64,000 nt of DNA from Casuarina equisetifolia (lineage: Eukaryota; Streptophyta; Magnoliopsida; Fagales; Casuarinaceae): contig CM052356.1 in assembly GCA_028551475.1 (NCBI GenBank), forward strand, positions 31,337,884 to 31,401,883, read 5' to 3'. Positions within the stretch are counted from its first letter, which is position 1. Every line of letters starts with the position of its first letter. Of this stretch, positions 1 to 13,700 are shown in pieces. The notes below the pieces were generated by a model, which was not told the DNA's origin, did not search any database, and saw only the letters and a list, made by a program, of their open reading frames with translations. The translations under genes and the position numbers were made by a program.

Positions 1-34
1 GGGGGGAAAGCGATGGCTAAACAATATGAATTAC

Positions 35-1630
35 CTGAGGAAGCTGCAGGTTTGTCAGTGTTCTTAACAGTGCGATACATCTGCAGAGCAAAAACAACTA
101 TAAAACAGAGAGAACAAACAAAAAAAAAAAGGAGAAAAAATTAAAGTGAAAATGAGGAAAGAGATCTACAATTGCTTAAAGGGAAAAAGTAATAAACCCC
201 AGTCAAAAAAAATCAAATCAGATGCTTCGCTTTCCCGATTTTTCTTGGTTTCTTTAATAGCCACGAGGTTGATGTTTGGTAAGGTCAGTAATTGCTTCTA
301 TTATTGAGAAATGATGGCTACTTTTTCTCTCTCTTTCTCTCTCTCTCTAAAAGTAGAAGTTGTCCTGTTTCATAAAGAACAGACTCAACTGTTCATTCAT
401 TCACTGCATTCATCGGCTCCTGTGCCACACGGCTAGACAAAGTCTTCACCGCACCCCACACCCACTGAGAGAGAGGAGAGAGAGGAGAGAGAGGGACGAC
501 TTGAATAGGAGTGTGTACTTGTGGTTTTCTGTGATGTCTAAATGAGAGGAAAATGAGTGCTTTTCAACAGTACCTGTAAATGGCTCTTGACATGAGCGAG
601 TGTTAGATCTTTGACATCCATTAGCTCTAAAACTGACTTTGGAGTCGCCCCTAATAGCCAACAATACAAGCAGCAATTGAAGGAATCGCCAAAGAAGAAA
701 ACCAGTTCAAGATATAACAAGCTTTAAGCAGCAGAAAGAGTAAGAGAAACAGAAACAGAAACAGTAGAGGGAGATGTAGAGATTAAAGGAAAAGCCGAAG
801 AAGAAAATCTAGTTTCAGATACAGCACTCTCAAAGTTGCAGCAAAAGAAATAGCAAAAGAGAGAGAGAGAGAGATATACTTTCATGGCCACCAAGGAGTT
901 CTACAGCATGGACAAAACGAGCATGAAGAGAACTTGTCCAACGCATTCTTGGTGCCCTCATATTCCTCTTATTCTGAAGCTTCGGCATATACCTTGATCT
1001 GATAAAGCCATTTGCGAAATCCGAGGCCCCAACCCCATATGGCTGCTGCTGTTGCAAATACTGAAACTGTTGAGGTCTTAGACTCTCCATGGTTATCCCG
1101 TTATACCTCGACATGGGTTCAAAGCCCCCTATGCGACAAGGCCGGAAGGAAACCGAAGAATAAGTGGAAGCACAAGATGGGTATGCCGTTTGGTGGAAGC
1201 AAAATTTTGGATCCCTTTCTTTGAAATGATCCAAAGGTGAAAGTGGGAACGAAGAATTACTGTACACCGGAATTCCTTTTATGGCTTTCACTCCCTCTGG
1301 AACATCAAGCAGTGAAATCCCATGATTCATGTGCCTTGCTTGAACTTCTTCCCCCCCGGTGACAAAGCTTCTTCTCCATGGACTCTCGGCTTCCAAAGTA
1401 GTTGTGGGGTTGAATAAAGAGAGCTCGGTGTCAGCTAGCGTGCTGGCTCTGATAGAACCATCGCTGTGTGACTTCAGGCTTTCGTCTTTCTGCCATATGT
1501 CGAAGCTCGAATCGCCTTCATTCAAGCCAGTGCAAATTGAAGAAGGGGCACTCTTTGGAGGGCTTATGTGCAGTGAAAGATCAGGAATCGGATGCAAAGA
1601 AGGCTTGTCAAAAACCTCTTTCTGAGACAT
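35..1630 (-). CDS. KAN1: KANADI1-like GARP transcription factor (partial, 3' part outside window)
   Basis: KANADI proteins are nuclear GARP-family repressors that specify abaxial identity in leaves and other lateral organs. Three exons are visible: 880-1630, 574-650 and 35-80. Their phases join correctly (751 + 77 + 46 nt), with GT donors at 879, 573 and 34 and AG acceptors before 650 and 80. The start at 1630 gives MSQKEVFDK. An EAR-like DLSLHIS motif sits at residues 17-23, and GIPVY and a YGVGASD segment follow, as in KAN1 rather than KAN2 or KAN4. The GARP DNA-binding domain starts near residue 220 (RAPRMRWTSSLHARFVHAVE), crosses the first splice as LLGGHE/RATPKSV and ends in HVKSHLQ/MYRTVK. 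Exon 3 ends ...KPAASS/G, exactly where KANADI genes carry their next intron. The remaining C-terminal exons lie left of position 1. Introns contain CT/GA-rich tracts (about 325-350 and 467-495). The family is certain; KAN1 over its paralogs is likely. Confidence 0.92.
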
Positions 1631-2049
1631 TTTCGAAAGTGCTCTCTAGCTGAAGTGGTTCTAAACCAAGGTGAAAGCTCCTCCACTTGATTACAATTCC
1701 CGGGCAACAAAAGCACACGCACACTCAAAACTCACGCCCACAAAAATTGCTGCGACTTGCAAAAATGAATCTGCAAGTGTTCTGCGGCATACAACTATGG
1801 ATGGCCAAGAAAGAAACCAACTTTAGCTCTGCTTAGAAAAGAAGGGAGAAGAAAAGAAGGTATGGTGTAAAGAAGGATAAATGAAAAAGGAAGACTTTTC
1901 TCCTCTTCAAGAAACAGACATCCTCAGGAAGAGAAACGGGGAAAGATAGAAAGAGAGAAGGATGCGTGATGTTGCAAATAAACAATGGAAAATTTTGGAA
2001 TAGATTGAGAAGGAGAAAGATTTTGGTCTGTGTTCCTACTACCTCGAGA

Positions 2050-2060
2050 GTATATATAGG
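2050..2060 (-). promoter_or_regulatory. Putative TATA box of the KANADI1-like gene
   Basis: On the minus strand this reads CCTATATATAC. It lies about 420 nt upstream of the KANADI start codon, which would give a 5' UTR of roughly 390 nt. The position is plausible, but no transcript evidence is available, so the assignment is an inference from the motif and distance. Confidence 0.45.
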
Positions 2061-2250
2061 AAAATGACACTCCAACAGAGGCCCTGTCTCTCTCTCTTTC
2101 TCTCTCATTCCCTTTCCTTTTCTCCGTAGTCAATACACGCAAAACTACAAAATTTATTAGCCATCTTGTTTTACTTCCCCGGAGACGACGGGTTAAAAAA
2201 CACTAGAGAGAAAGATGGGCTGCCCCAGCATTATTTTTCCCCCACTGGCT

Positions 2251-2254
<4 letters not shown>

Positions 2255-2314
<60 letters not shown>
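2255..2314. repeat. (CT)30 microsatellite
   Basis: An uninterrupted run of 30 CT units. It lies about 200 bp upstream of the putative KANADI1 TATA box and reads as GA repeats on the gene's sense strand. GA-rich tracts in plant promoters can recruit GAGA-binding BBR/BPC proteins; whether this one does is unknown. Its length makes it probably variable between individuals. Confidence 0.97.
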
Positions 2315-2317
<3 letters not shown>

Positions 2318-5300
2318 GTGCAAGCAAAATATATTTTATTTTAAGCAAAAAAACCAACCTTGACATGGTGCTCTGACCAATTGGATTACATGATGACATC
2401 AAAATCTGGACTTTTATGCGGTAAAAGACTGAAGAATAGTTCACTATGGCCTTTCTGCTCAGGCATGTAAGGAGGAATAATACCGAATGGTGAATTCGAA
2501 ATTGCTTTAGCTCTGTCTAGAACTTGTACAGACTCTTTGATCTACAAGGGCTTGGAAAGAAGGATATCAAAAACCCGTTGTTCATGCTCATGTCACAATG
2601 ATTATGATGTTTGGAAGGTGAGCATTCCAGCTAAAGGTATGTTGATGACTCGTAGATTCCGGAAGATTCAGAGTATGCTCATCAACCTAGTATTGTATTT
2701 GAACAAGAATGATGATAATGAAGACGATGATGATGGGAATAATTGTGCTGGAAATTGAGCTTGCAGCCCACCTGTCAATCAACATATTCTGAATCTATAT
2801 GATATTTCATACTTCTGCAGGATATCACAGAAAGATTTCATGTATCGGATTCTTGAACTCTTGGACTGGTTTGAGTATGTAAAGCTGATTGAAGATCACA
2901 AGTCCTGCTTGTGTCAGATATGCAGAGTTTAGAAGCAAGAAAAATGGGGTTTAAAATTCTTCATGGCTACGCATGAAAAAGCTGGTGAAAGTTACATCGA
3001 GAAGGAAGAATTTGAATTGAGAGATTACCAAATTTGAGAACCCCATCACCTAAAGTCCAATGACAGATTAAACTTTCTTTTTATAGAATTCCATCAATAT
3101 TTGTTGACTTTGTTAGGTTTGAAGCTCCAATATCATTATCAGTGATTGTTTGACTCGCCTTGCAAATCAATATCAAGAGAAGATTGATGGACGAGTTTGG
3201 GGTGTTCAATTGATTAATATTTTGTATGATGATTAACAAATTGAAACTTTGAACGTATCTTTTCCTTCGGAGTGGAATGTTTCAATTTATGATTAAAAAC
3301 CTAAACGCATCTTTTCCATCGGAGTGGAATGTTTCAATTTCTGATTAAAAAACCTAAGAGCTTCTTTCTTTTTTTCTTTGTTTTTCTTTTTCTTTTTCTT
3401 TTTATTTGAGAATTTGATAATCTCATGTAGTTTTTGACTTCAAACCTTCAGATTTTGTCCTTTTTTTCTCTTTTTTAAATGAATATATCAATTTATTTGT
3501 TTAAAAGGAAAGAATAAGTTTAAGAGTATATCCCAATATTAAAATTTTATTTAAGAAAAAATCAAGATTAAAATCCTTCAATTAATGACACAACAAAACA
3601 TTCATTTGAAAAGATCTAATATTCCTAAATAGGACATTAAGTCAAAAGATAATTATCCAAAACTCGTAGGAGCTCGGGTTTCCATTGTTTGCGTTTAACT
3701 GTCACGGCTAAATATACTACATTGTCTCAATCTTATTCGAGAAACGTCTTTCAAATAAATTACATGTTTTCGTTCTTCTTACCAGTCAGCTTGTAAATGG
3801 ACACGAGTGGGTATCTCTTTACAGATGTCGGAAATCAACTTTTATCAGAAAAAGCCGTTGATTTTCATGGTCATTGAAGAACTCCTTGGGTGATGAAAAT
3901 CATGGTGGGTGTAATAGTAAACACATATTGAATAATCAGGTGGACCCATTGACATGAATGTATGAGAGAGCCCTAAAGGGTTGTTTGTTTGCTTTCAAAT
4001 GGCTGCATCGTAAACCCTAACTCCACATACCTTTAAAGTTTCTTATTCCTTTTCATACTCCCCTAAATATTCCCTTCTAATCCTCTATCAAACTGTGTGT
4101 ATCATTTGGCGTATATAAGTTCACCCCCCACATGACCAACTCTGCAGCCTCATTGACTGCAGCCTCGATGAATTTCAAAACTCTAGGCCAAATCAATGAT
4201 AAAACAACACAGAGATCCTTTTTCTTATTCTAGAAATTCCTCGTTTTCTTTGTTTTCTTTAATGCATGCAGTGGATATAAGTTAAACATATGCTCAAGCT
4301 CAACCCCCAAGGCCACAGCAATTAAGAAGATTGATGATGCTAACCTGTCCTCCGAATTGCAAGGCCCCATGTCCATATCTTATATTCAAGCAGCATACTG
4401 CACAAGAATTAAAATAAAAATAAAAAACACTCTTCTCATATGAAGATTTCTACACCAAGCTTGAGGTGAATGAGAAACTAAAATAGTGTTGGGGACAAAT
4501 GTCTTTTATGATTTTAAAAAAAAATTATTGAGCAATGTTTAAATATTAAAATTATTCCTCTAATTTAAGAGATGGCTTTAATATTAAGTTTTAGATCTAT
4601 TTTTAATATTGTATCAAATCTCAAGTTGAATCATTTAGCTTAGTACGTATGGAGCATCTATTTTACTTTTCTATTTACATTCAACGTATAGAGAAGTACT
4701 GAAAATAAAAATCTTACATAAGAAAATAAAAAGAATTCTTGAATAACAATTCTATATCAAAAATTATTTCTCAAAGAAACTCAAAAACTAACATTTAAGT
4801 TAAGTTTAACCCCATTTGTAATAGGTTGATTGCTATGAAACTTGGGATCGTGGGCAGAGAAGGTGTTAACTATTTGCAGAACTTTCTTTGTTAATTGACT
4901 GACTAGTCATAAACATCATAGAATACCAGGAGTTCTTCATTACCAGAAGTTCTTCATTCTTATTAATATTCAACGGCGAACTATTTGGCCAAGTACGATC
5001 CACAATCTTTGGCAAGATAGTACAATAACTGTGATTTTAGCGGCTTAACATGCGGCCCCCAGCTATGGAATTATTGAAACCTCAAAGCAACAAGGAGCCG
5101 TCCAGGGTATGGACCTCTTCGGCAGTAACTTTAAACAAACTACTACCCTCTACCTGCTGTCTGCAGGTCAACACAATTGTTAAAGGCTCTTCATGAGTTC
5201 TACGACATTGTACAGCCTTCTTTTCTAAAGTTTCAATGCTTGATTCCGCAGTTCTCCCTCCGGTCTTGTCGAGTGCACAATGTTTCACAGGACTTAGAGG

Positions 5301-5649
5301 AGAATTTTACAGAAATTAGATATAGGTTGATAATTTCTTCTATTATTATTGTTAAAAAATTACTTCTCTCAAAACCGGCTTATAAGATTAAAAAAAGATC
5401 TAGATATAAGAAGTATAACAGGTTAATATATTAACAATATGGGATATGCACTAAACTTAAGCATGCTCCACTTTTCATGGAAATTTACCAAATTTAAAGG
5501 TAAAAGAGTATTACACTTAAAACATAGCATGATAATATATCGGTAATATGAAACGCACACCAGATTTTAACAATTATATTAAGTAAAAGATCCGCTGTCA
5601 ACTAAGCCACTATTTTAATGGTTAGCTATTAGTCGTGAAGTACCTGGTT
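2315..5649. other. Intergenic, AT-rich, no supported gene
   Basis: Both strands were read. No open frame resembles a known family. A short frame at 2537-2758 ends in an acidic Asp/Asn-rich tail, has no recognisable domain and is probably chance. The only structure seen is a short tandem duplication at 3253-3357. A non-coding transcript cannot be excluded. Confidence 0.6.
3253..3357. repeat. Two tandem copies of a 52-bp unit
   Basis: Two adjacent copies start at 3253 and 3305. Both contain CGGAGTGGAATGTTTCAATT and end in a run of A followed by CCTAA. They differ at only a few positions, so the duplication is fairly recent. No function is suggested. Confidence 0.85.
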
Positions 5650-6182
5650 GCCTAATGAAGAAGTAAAAATAAAAATAAAGGATCCGTTACTGATTTCTTC
5701 ATGTTTAGAAGAGAGTAAGAAAATGTGGTATTGACTTAAACAAAGATGAAGTACGATTGACACCTTAAAATATGGGCATATGAGTAGGTTAGAAAATCAT
5801 CAAGGAATCGTTAGGAATTATATAAGTCCTTAAGCAGTGAAAGATTCGATAGGCTAAATGTGACAGTTTTCCATGCCTTTAAGAATTCGGCACTAGAAGC
5901 TCTTTGCCTAATGAAAAAGTAAAAGTAAAAGTAAAAATAAAAATAAAGGATCCGTTATTGATTTCTTCTCTCATCATGTTTCGGGGAGAGTAAGAAAATA
6001 TGGTCTTGAGTTAAAACAAAGATGAAGTACGATTGGCACCTTAAAATAGGGGCATATAAGTAGGTTAGAAAATCTTCAAGCGATCGTTGGGAATTATGTA
6101 AGTCCTTTAGCAATGAAAGATTCGATAGGCTAAATTTGACAGTTTGCCATGGCTTTACGACTTCAGGAATAGAAGCTCTTTG
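5650..6182. repeat. Tandem duplication of a ~256-bp unit
   Basis: Copy 1 starts at 5650 and copy 2 at 5906, both with GCCTAATGAA. They share many long blocks, for example AAAGATGAAGTACGATTG and GAAAGATTCGATAGGCTAAAT. Differences are scattered substitutions, small indels and a longer AAAGTA microsatellite near the start of copy 2. Neither copy encodes a recognisable protein. The unit could be a transposon fragment duplicated by unequal crossing-over. Confidence 0.9.
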
Positions 6183-9100
6183 ATTCCTATCTACTTTGTC
6201 CTATCAATCTACTTCGAATCAGCAAAGTTTACGGAGAAAAATTGACATGAAGGAAACAATGACAACACGAAAGTCAGTCATTAAGGGAAGCTTTCTGCTT
6301 TGTTTTGCCTTGCCCTTCAAGGAAATTCGTTTTTTCTCTCTTTGTTTAAAGTCAATTTTCCTCCACAATATCCATCTTTGATAGGTATGCATCATTCAAG
6401 GGAAGAAGCAGAAGTTACTTTGCCAACTTAACTTCAAGGAGGTAAGACCTTATTTTATAGATTGAAATCCACTTCTCAATTTCTTATAGGCTGCATTTAG
6501 GACCAACATCTTGCAATAATTTCAAACCCCAATTTAAAATTGGCAAAAAAGGATTCTTTTATAATTTTCTTACCGGGTTGGGATCCACTTAAGTTTGTCT
6601 GTGGTTTTGAAAGATGAGATGTTAAAATCCCAACACGGTTCCTTGGTCGAACTTCCCATAAGGAGACAAAGAGCATTAAAGCTTGTTCTTGTTTACAGAA
6701 TGGCATTGTAGGTCCCGATTCTTGAAATAGAATCCACGAGAAGATTGATGATTTTGGGGAACCTTCTCAATAAATTTTATTGTTGTTTAGGTAAGCTTAA
6801 TTTTGGAAAAGTTTGGTTGAGGTAACGATGATTTTAAATCTTCTTCCTACGAAAGTGAAAGCTGTCTTTTCAAAAAGAGATCCGATTTGGGATAGCTTAA
6901 ACGGTAAGAGGAGTTAGTGGATTGAACTTGGTAACAAAAATTTAAGAGCTCAATCAACAAATTAAGCAGCTTCGAGACGATGGCAACGAAGATAGGTTGC
7001 CTTTCCTTATATGCATCAATTTGATAGACTAATTTCAGCAAAAAGTAACTATGCTATCTTGCACGAGACCTTGCATGACATAAAGCATTTCCTTTGATAT
7101 GAGACAAAGAGTATCGATAAAGATTGGTTTGGAATTTGTGTAATCCCTAACTCCAAAATCCATTTTCGGTCTAGGTCAATAAGATTTTATTGCAACAAAC
7201 CCGAATCTACCTAGCCGAAACTGCACCAAATAGGCTACAAGAGGACACCCGGATGCAAACACGTTAACCCACCAACCCCACAAAGGCTTTCCTGCTGCCT
7301 TGGAAGCTTTTGGAGTTCCTTCCATGAGAATTGAAGCAAGCTTGCAGCGTTTTCTACCAGCTTATGACTAAACGGAGACGGCCTTTGGCTTTGAAGTTGT
7401 TTACCATACGAATTGTGTTATTGATTTTGCTGCCCGTTTGCAGCAAAGGAGCCGCCAGAAGCTAGCTGATGAGAAAGAACAGGAAAAGGAAAGATATTCT
7501 TGGCTTTTGTCGTTGGAATCACCCAAGACATAACAAGCACCCTCGGTTGTACGGCTCCATGTCTTGAGTGCTTAACCTTGCTCTAATAACTTGTAAATTA
7601 GAGGAAACTTAAAACATCAATGGCGTTTTCATTCCCAGGGACTTATCTCCTCAAAAATGATCTTTTCCTAGGCCGTACCTCAATTCCCTGAAAAAAAGAG
7701 CCTAAAGAGATAGCATCTTACCCAACTGAACCAGATAGACCGCTTGTTGTCAAAGTAGATATGCCAAATATAACTATTATTAGTTGGATTCTTTCCAATT
7801 CTACGGTGAAATAGCCCTTCCAATCACCCAAACCAAGCTTTTCATATCTTATCAATTGCATGTGATTGAGACAGGGTTGAAATCAATTTGAAGGGAAACC
7901 ATAGGATGGGGGGCCAACTATTTTGCATGATTACATCCTATGCCAAATAGATTCTTCTATTCTTAGTACTATGGCAAACGAGGTGTGTGTGCTACCCTTG
8001 AAACTTCATGTTTAAATTCACATTTTAGATAGAGAACAAAGATAGCTAACTAGGGGTTAAAAATTTTCTTAGGAAATGCAATTTAGATTAGAAGATTATT
8101 TTTCATATTTCTTTACTCTTTTAAATAGTGTAAGACATTCTTTATATATTCTTAACTTGTGTTTCTTACTTTGTTATGGAAATCGTATGTTTTCCTTTCA
8201 TATATAATAGGCGTCACCTTTAAAACAACTTATTAAAAAAACTCATCATCCATAAAACACCTTTCCTACTATTTTAACCTTAATCATTTTTTCCTACTTT
8301 TTCTGAAATTATTTGAACGAAGTTATTTCATTAAATAGGTTGCATCAAACAACACACGGCGCATTTAACAAAGTGATGTGGGGATAAGAGCTCACTTGAC
8401 CAGTCTACTGAAATCCATTTCAGACCAATTAGTGCTTCCAGATTTGCGTTCCACATACAGACAGACAACAGGGGGAAGATTCCGAGAAAACAGTGAGATG
8501 GTACAGAATAGATGGGTGAGAAATGATTTTGCACTCGATTGCTTTATGATTGAAAGAGAGTAGAGGAGAAAGAAAAGCTTTTGCAACAATTCCAACGTCT
8601 TTTTGACACAAAAAAGAAAAGCTAGTTGGCTACGATGATAGCGTTGTGTTTTTGCTTTATGGTGAAATTGCTGGCTTCGCTTTGCCTTTATTGGGGATTT
8701 TAAGTTTTTATTGACTTTTTGCTCCTTTCCCCTCTCAACCCTAGGCAAAAGAGTCACCGTCCTGTGTGGTCAGCTTAAAGAAGAGAGAGAGAGAAATGAA
8801 ACTAGTTGTGACTGAGCTATCACATCACATAGAATACTGGGAAGACCGAGGCTTGCACGGTTTGTGTTATCAGAGACGACCTCTTTGGCTTCTCTGCGTG
8901 CCCTCCTCTCGAACGATGAGGGACACGCACCCTTTCTAGCTTTTGTAGGCATTGTATGGTGGGAGATAAACGTTTTTTCACTCTAGTAACTCACTTTCTC
9001 TCAACTTTAGAGTTTTATAACTTTTTTCTCTAAAACGCTCTTATGCTTATGCTTTTATGTGGGCTAAATGGTTCTTACATTTATAAATTAAGTAATTCGC

Positions 9101-10767
9101 ATTTTTCAACTTTAAGACTTTATAGTTTTTCTTTTCAGATCTCTCTCACAATTAAGTTGAAATTTTAATTATGAAAAATAATTCTTATAATTACATAACA
9201 GTTAGTTATATGTTTTTAACTTTAAAATTTTATGTAAATTGATATGTAGTTCAATTGTAACTTTCGTTACTTATAACTAAAGAAGTCTTAAATTTAATAC
9301 TTAACTGAGCCACGTGTTTATTGATAATTTTCTCTTACTTTTTTGTTTTGTAAAGAAATTTGTATATAAGACCAATTTTCTGGTACTTAAGTTTACTTCG
9401 ACAGTAAAATATCACTCTTTTTGTACCTCCCTATACTTTGATCTTCTAAAGCTCATGTCTTTAACTTATCCTAAAAAAACAAATTGTCAAGACAACTTTT
9501 ATTCCGATGTACAAAAATAACCATCTTGTTCCTATTCTTTAACTTTACAATCAACATTACGGTGTAAACTTCAACATAAATTATTGTAATTACACACGTT
9601 TACTAACAAATAAGGGTGTTGTAAACCAAAGAAGCCAACCATTTAGGCCTCTAAATCATTGTGTGGTGGCTCTCTAGATCGTTCCTGAAAATTTTGTTAA
9701 CGAGCTTAGGTGCCTCCGTGATAGTCTTGCGTGTTTGGCTGGGAATTTCGGGTCCTGCATGAAAGCCTTTCGTGTTTCTGTGGATGGGAGAGACTCTGCA
9801 GTAAACCCTCTTCAAAACCTTGCCACCAAACCCACAACTAACAAGTCTTCGTCGTTGAGAAGTACAGATTTTGAGCTGTGCTCTGAACAATGTTTGAGCA
9901 ACAGATCTTCATGTCTTCGGAGTTTCTTCTTACCATAAAACTTCATTTATGTTCTTCATAAATGTTTCACGTCGTGTAATAGACTTGAAGTGTGTAGTTG
10001 GCACAAGAAACAACACCATTTCATCACATAATCATCCTTTTTCCTTAATGAGATTACCCAGAATTCTCCATGTTCTTAGCAAAATTCTGCATATTCAAAG
10101 CAATGAACTGCTGAATCTAATAAGCGGGCTGTTCCTTCTAGCCCAATTTAGGCTGACTGATAGCGTCCAATCAGCCCATCAGCTCGATTTTGAAAAAGGC
10201 ACTAAATCCAAAAGAGTTATTCGATTAAGTTCCTGCAACTTCACGTTGGTAATAGTCACGAATTTTTCCAACAATGGTAGAAAAGGCAACCTATAGAATT
10301 GTCGTATGAACAACCTTAATTCTTTTCTTTTCTTTTCAAGGGATCTAATCGTCATTCTTCACTGAAGATAAGCTCATTGGAGAATTGTACGTTCTCTCAC
10401 CTACCAAAATTACATAGTGCAAGATTCTTACCGCCGGCTGTAAAAATGATACAATGGAGTTATTCCCTCAATGCACAGTAAAAACTTAGTGCCAGTTTTC
10501 TTGTTCTTGATGGTGTCGTGTTTTAGGTGTAATGGATGGCGATTTCTACACTTTGTAAGTTGAATATCAATATCTCTCATATGTCTAATTTTCTCAAGGT
10601 CTCTAAACATCCAAATGGCATAGATAGATGAAAAAGAATCAGCTTATTACTGAAATAAACATTGTAGCAAGCCAACAGAACAGAAGACCTCCGGTAAGTC
10701 TACAAGACAAAATATTAGATCCTTTTGAAGTTCATAGAACAAGGGGGAGGTACATGAAAGAAACATC
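6183..10767. other. Intergenic, no supported gene
   Basis: No frame on either strand shows a recognisable protein family. The longest, 8392-8757 on the minus strand (121 codons), is Lys/Ser/Leu-rich, without a domain or conserved-looking motif. A frame near 9660-9935 looks moderately coding-like but matches nothing I recognise. Around 7430-7530 a CAG-ended pyrimidine stretch precedes a short Glu/Lys/Arg-rich frame ending in a stop, which could be the last exon of a decayed gene; this is weak. Confidence 0.5.
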
Positions 10768-10773
10768 TTTATT

Positions 10774-13700
10774 TCAGTCAAATTTCTTGATCATTAGTAG
10801 ATCATTCAACAGCTTCTCGATTGCCTCAGTGTCTTGACCTCGCCCTTTAGTCTTCACCAAGGAGATATCCTTACTTAAAGTAAGACATACAAAGGGGGAA
10901 TGATGCCAAAGGAACAAATTTTAAAAAGCAGGATTTGATCAGATTCTTATTGGAAAAGGAAAAGTTGGATAGAGACCACCATGTAGAAGATCATACCAAT
11001 GGGATATGTATAACCCGTTTACAACACCAAGATTAGAGTTTACTAGAAAGCGGCTTTACGGATAGCATTAGTTCATGGAAAAGTAATTGCATACTTTGAA
11101 TCTTTAACAAGTTTTCCATCAAGATAAGAGGGCATAGCCCTTTTTGCTTTTTCTTGCTCTTAACTGCTTTTGGGCCTAAGTTGTGGTTTGCTAATGAGCT
11201 TATCTCTGATACTAGAAAGTGCTTGTCTTCTTCATGCTTTCCCTTGAGTTGAAAGTATAATTAGGCATAATTGAAGGAACTCTCGAAGTTTTATTATTCA
11301 AAAGTTTACTATCTAATTCAAAAGTTAACCTGAAAATTGATGAAACTTATTGTTATATAAACAAAAATCTCAATGTATTTCTTAACATTATAAGACTCAT
11401 TGTATGTACTCCTCTCACTATGATGGTTAAATCATCAAACCATCATAGTGCTACATTACACAACTAATAAGTGAGCTCAATCGATGAAAATTTATAAGGA
11501 TGTTCATAAGGTTCTCAACTCTAATATCATATTAAGAAGTTCATTATTTAATTCAAAATTCAACTTAAAAATTGATGGAACTCCTTATTATACAAGAAAG
11601 AATCTTAATACATTTTTCAATAATGTGAGACTCATTATCCAAGTCATAACTTCCACAATGCTAAATCTTTCGCCAAAGACAATTTGAGCTACTTTTCTTG
11701 TAGTAAGAACTAAACAAAACATGTTTCTGTAATCATTTCCCACTCATTTTTACTTTAGCAACATATTTCACGCATGTCCCACAAACCTAAAATACACGTT
11801 CTCCAGTGCGTATTAGTGCAAATACCATACGTTTTGTTTTGTAAAGCAATTAACATTTGTTCCACAAGAAAACACAATAGAAAGCATTCACAGATAGGTT
11901 ACAGAAACGAGATAAATGTTCTTGATAGATAATACCTTGACAGATGGCACAATGGCGGTAGCTTCTTCCACGGTTTCAGGGCAAAGATTTCCAAGAACAG
12001 CAAGCTGCAAAGAACCAAGTTTGAATTCGGTATTGAGTTTATCATCTGGATGAAATGCTCAATTTGTTCGAATAAACCTCTTGGTGCAATACCTCAAATT
12101 CAGCCATCTGGTGTCCGCTCAAGACTCTGCATGATTGTTAAGAATGAACAGCTGATATATCATTGCAGTTTGTATAGAGGGATTCGCATGTGCCAGTTAT
12201 CACTTATAACAAACGACAAAAGCAGCCCTCATAGATCCCAAGTTCTTTTCTTGATAAAACTTGCATATACCAAAATCAATTTCAAGATAAGGACAAAAGA
12301 GTTACATAATCCAGTATTCTAGTGCCTCAAACGAATTCCAAAATAATTTCTGTAAAATATTCTGATGTAGATTGAAAATAAGAATTCTAGAGGAAGCTAT
12401 TTCTATTACTTAATGAAAATCTATTGGGTGTCTATTTCTCAAGAAAATTCACGAAGAGCATTAGTACCTGCATTTTTATAATATTTTTGCAATATTCTTC
12501 AGAAAAGATAAGCTTTTCTAGTCGATAAACCAATCTTCTAATTTGTCGAGTTATATCTCACAATGTGTATATACTTCAATCCTATAAGCTTACATTAAAA
12601 GTGGTAAAAGCAATAGAAAATATTCTTAAGATTACCTTCAAAATTTCAATCAAGAAGAAAAAAATTAAGAGTTTTAGTGAGGTGTTTTTGGTCAAAAATA
12701 TTTTCCTTCAAGATGTTTATACTAAAATATTAAGAAGTAGTGTGTGTCCTACATTACTAAAAGGCAATTGTTAAGTAAAGTCTAAATGTGAAAAATGTCT
12801 CTCAATTCCTAAGTTAGTTATTAGGTTGAAGTTTTGATTTTTTTAGCATGGTATCTAACTCATGCAAATGTAGTACCATATAAAGTTGCAATAACTCATG
12901 TGATGAGATGTCATATTAAAAATTAATGTCTTACGTTATTAAGAAAAAAAATCCTTGAATGAAGTGTACATATGACAAATGTTCCTTTATTCTTGAGTTA
13001 ACTTCTAAATAAAACAAAATGACTTTTATGCAAAATAAACAAAAACTATCAAGCATAGCAACCTAATCCTTAATGATTTGTACTTCTTACTGAACACTCA
13101 TAAAGCTATCAAGTTTACCATCCGGGAATTCGAAATTCTATACGAGTCGATTAAAGGTGGGGATACCTAAAACGAGAAATCAATTTATTGCTTATTTGAA
13201 AAACTAGTCACAATATTCACTCGGAATGTGCAATAGGAAGAGAGAGAACCCATTCAATTGAACTGAAGGCATTTATTCCTGAAGGATACTCTCGGACTTG
13301 CTTTACAGCATCCTGATTTTTGAAGCGACTAAAGCGCTTAACGTACTGCAAAGACTTCTCAAGAACTCTGCAAAAGAAAGATAATACACTTCAAGCTTGG
13401 TGATAAGTTCTTAGTCAATGCCAAATGAAGATAGCAGCCTATTACTTACTGGGGAACCTGATTTATGGAATAGTCAGGCATGTTCTTCAGCTGCTCCATT
13501 CGGTGCTCAAGAAGAATGGCAACCTCGCTGTTCATTAAACATTTAGACTTCAGAAAATCTGAAAAGGGCAAAGTCCTTGTTAGTTGATACCTCACTTCAG
13601 TGATTCACGGGAGCAATAGGGTTTAGGGAAGCAGGAAGCCAATTACAAAATAGTAAATACACCAAGCAATTGACACAAGACATAACTTTTGGGTGAGAGT

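Noticed and set aside
2193..2444. Open frame with long Arg-Glu repeat
   Set aside because: It is simply the translation of the (CT)30 microsatellite.
8392..8757. 121-codon minus-strand frame
   Set aside because: Low-complexity Lys/Ser/Leu composition, no domain and no splice or promoter context; length alone is not enough in AT-rich DNA.
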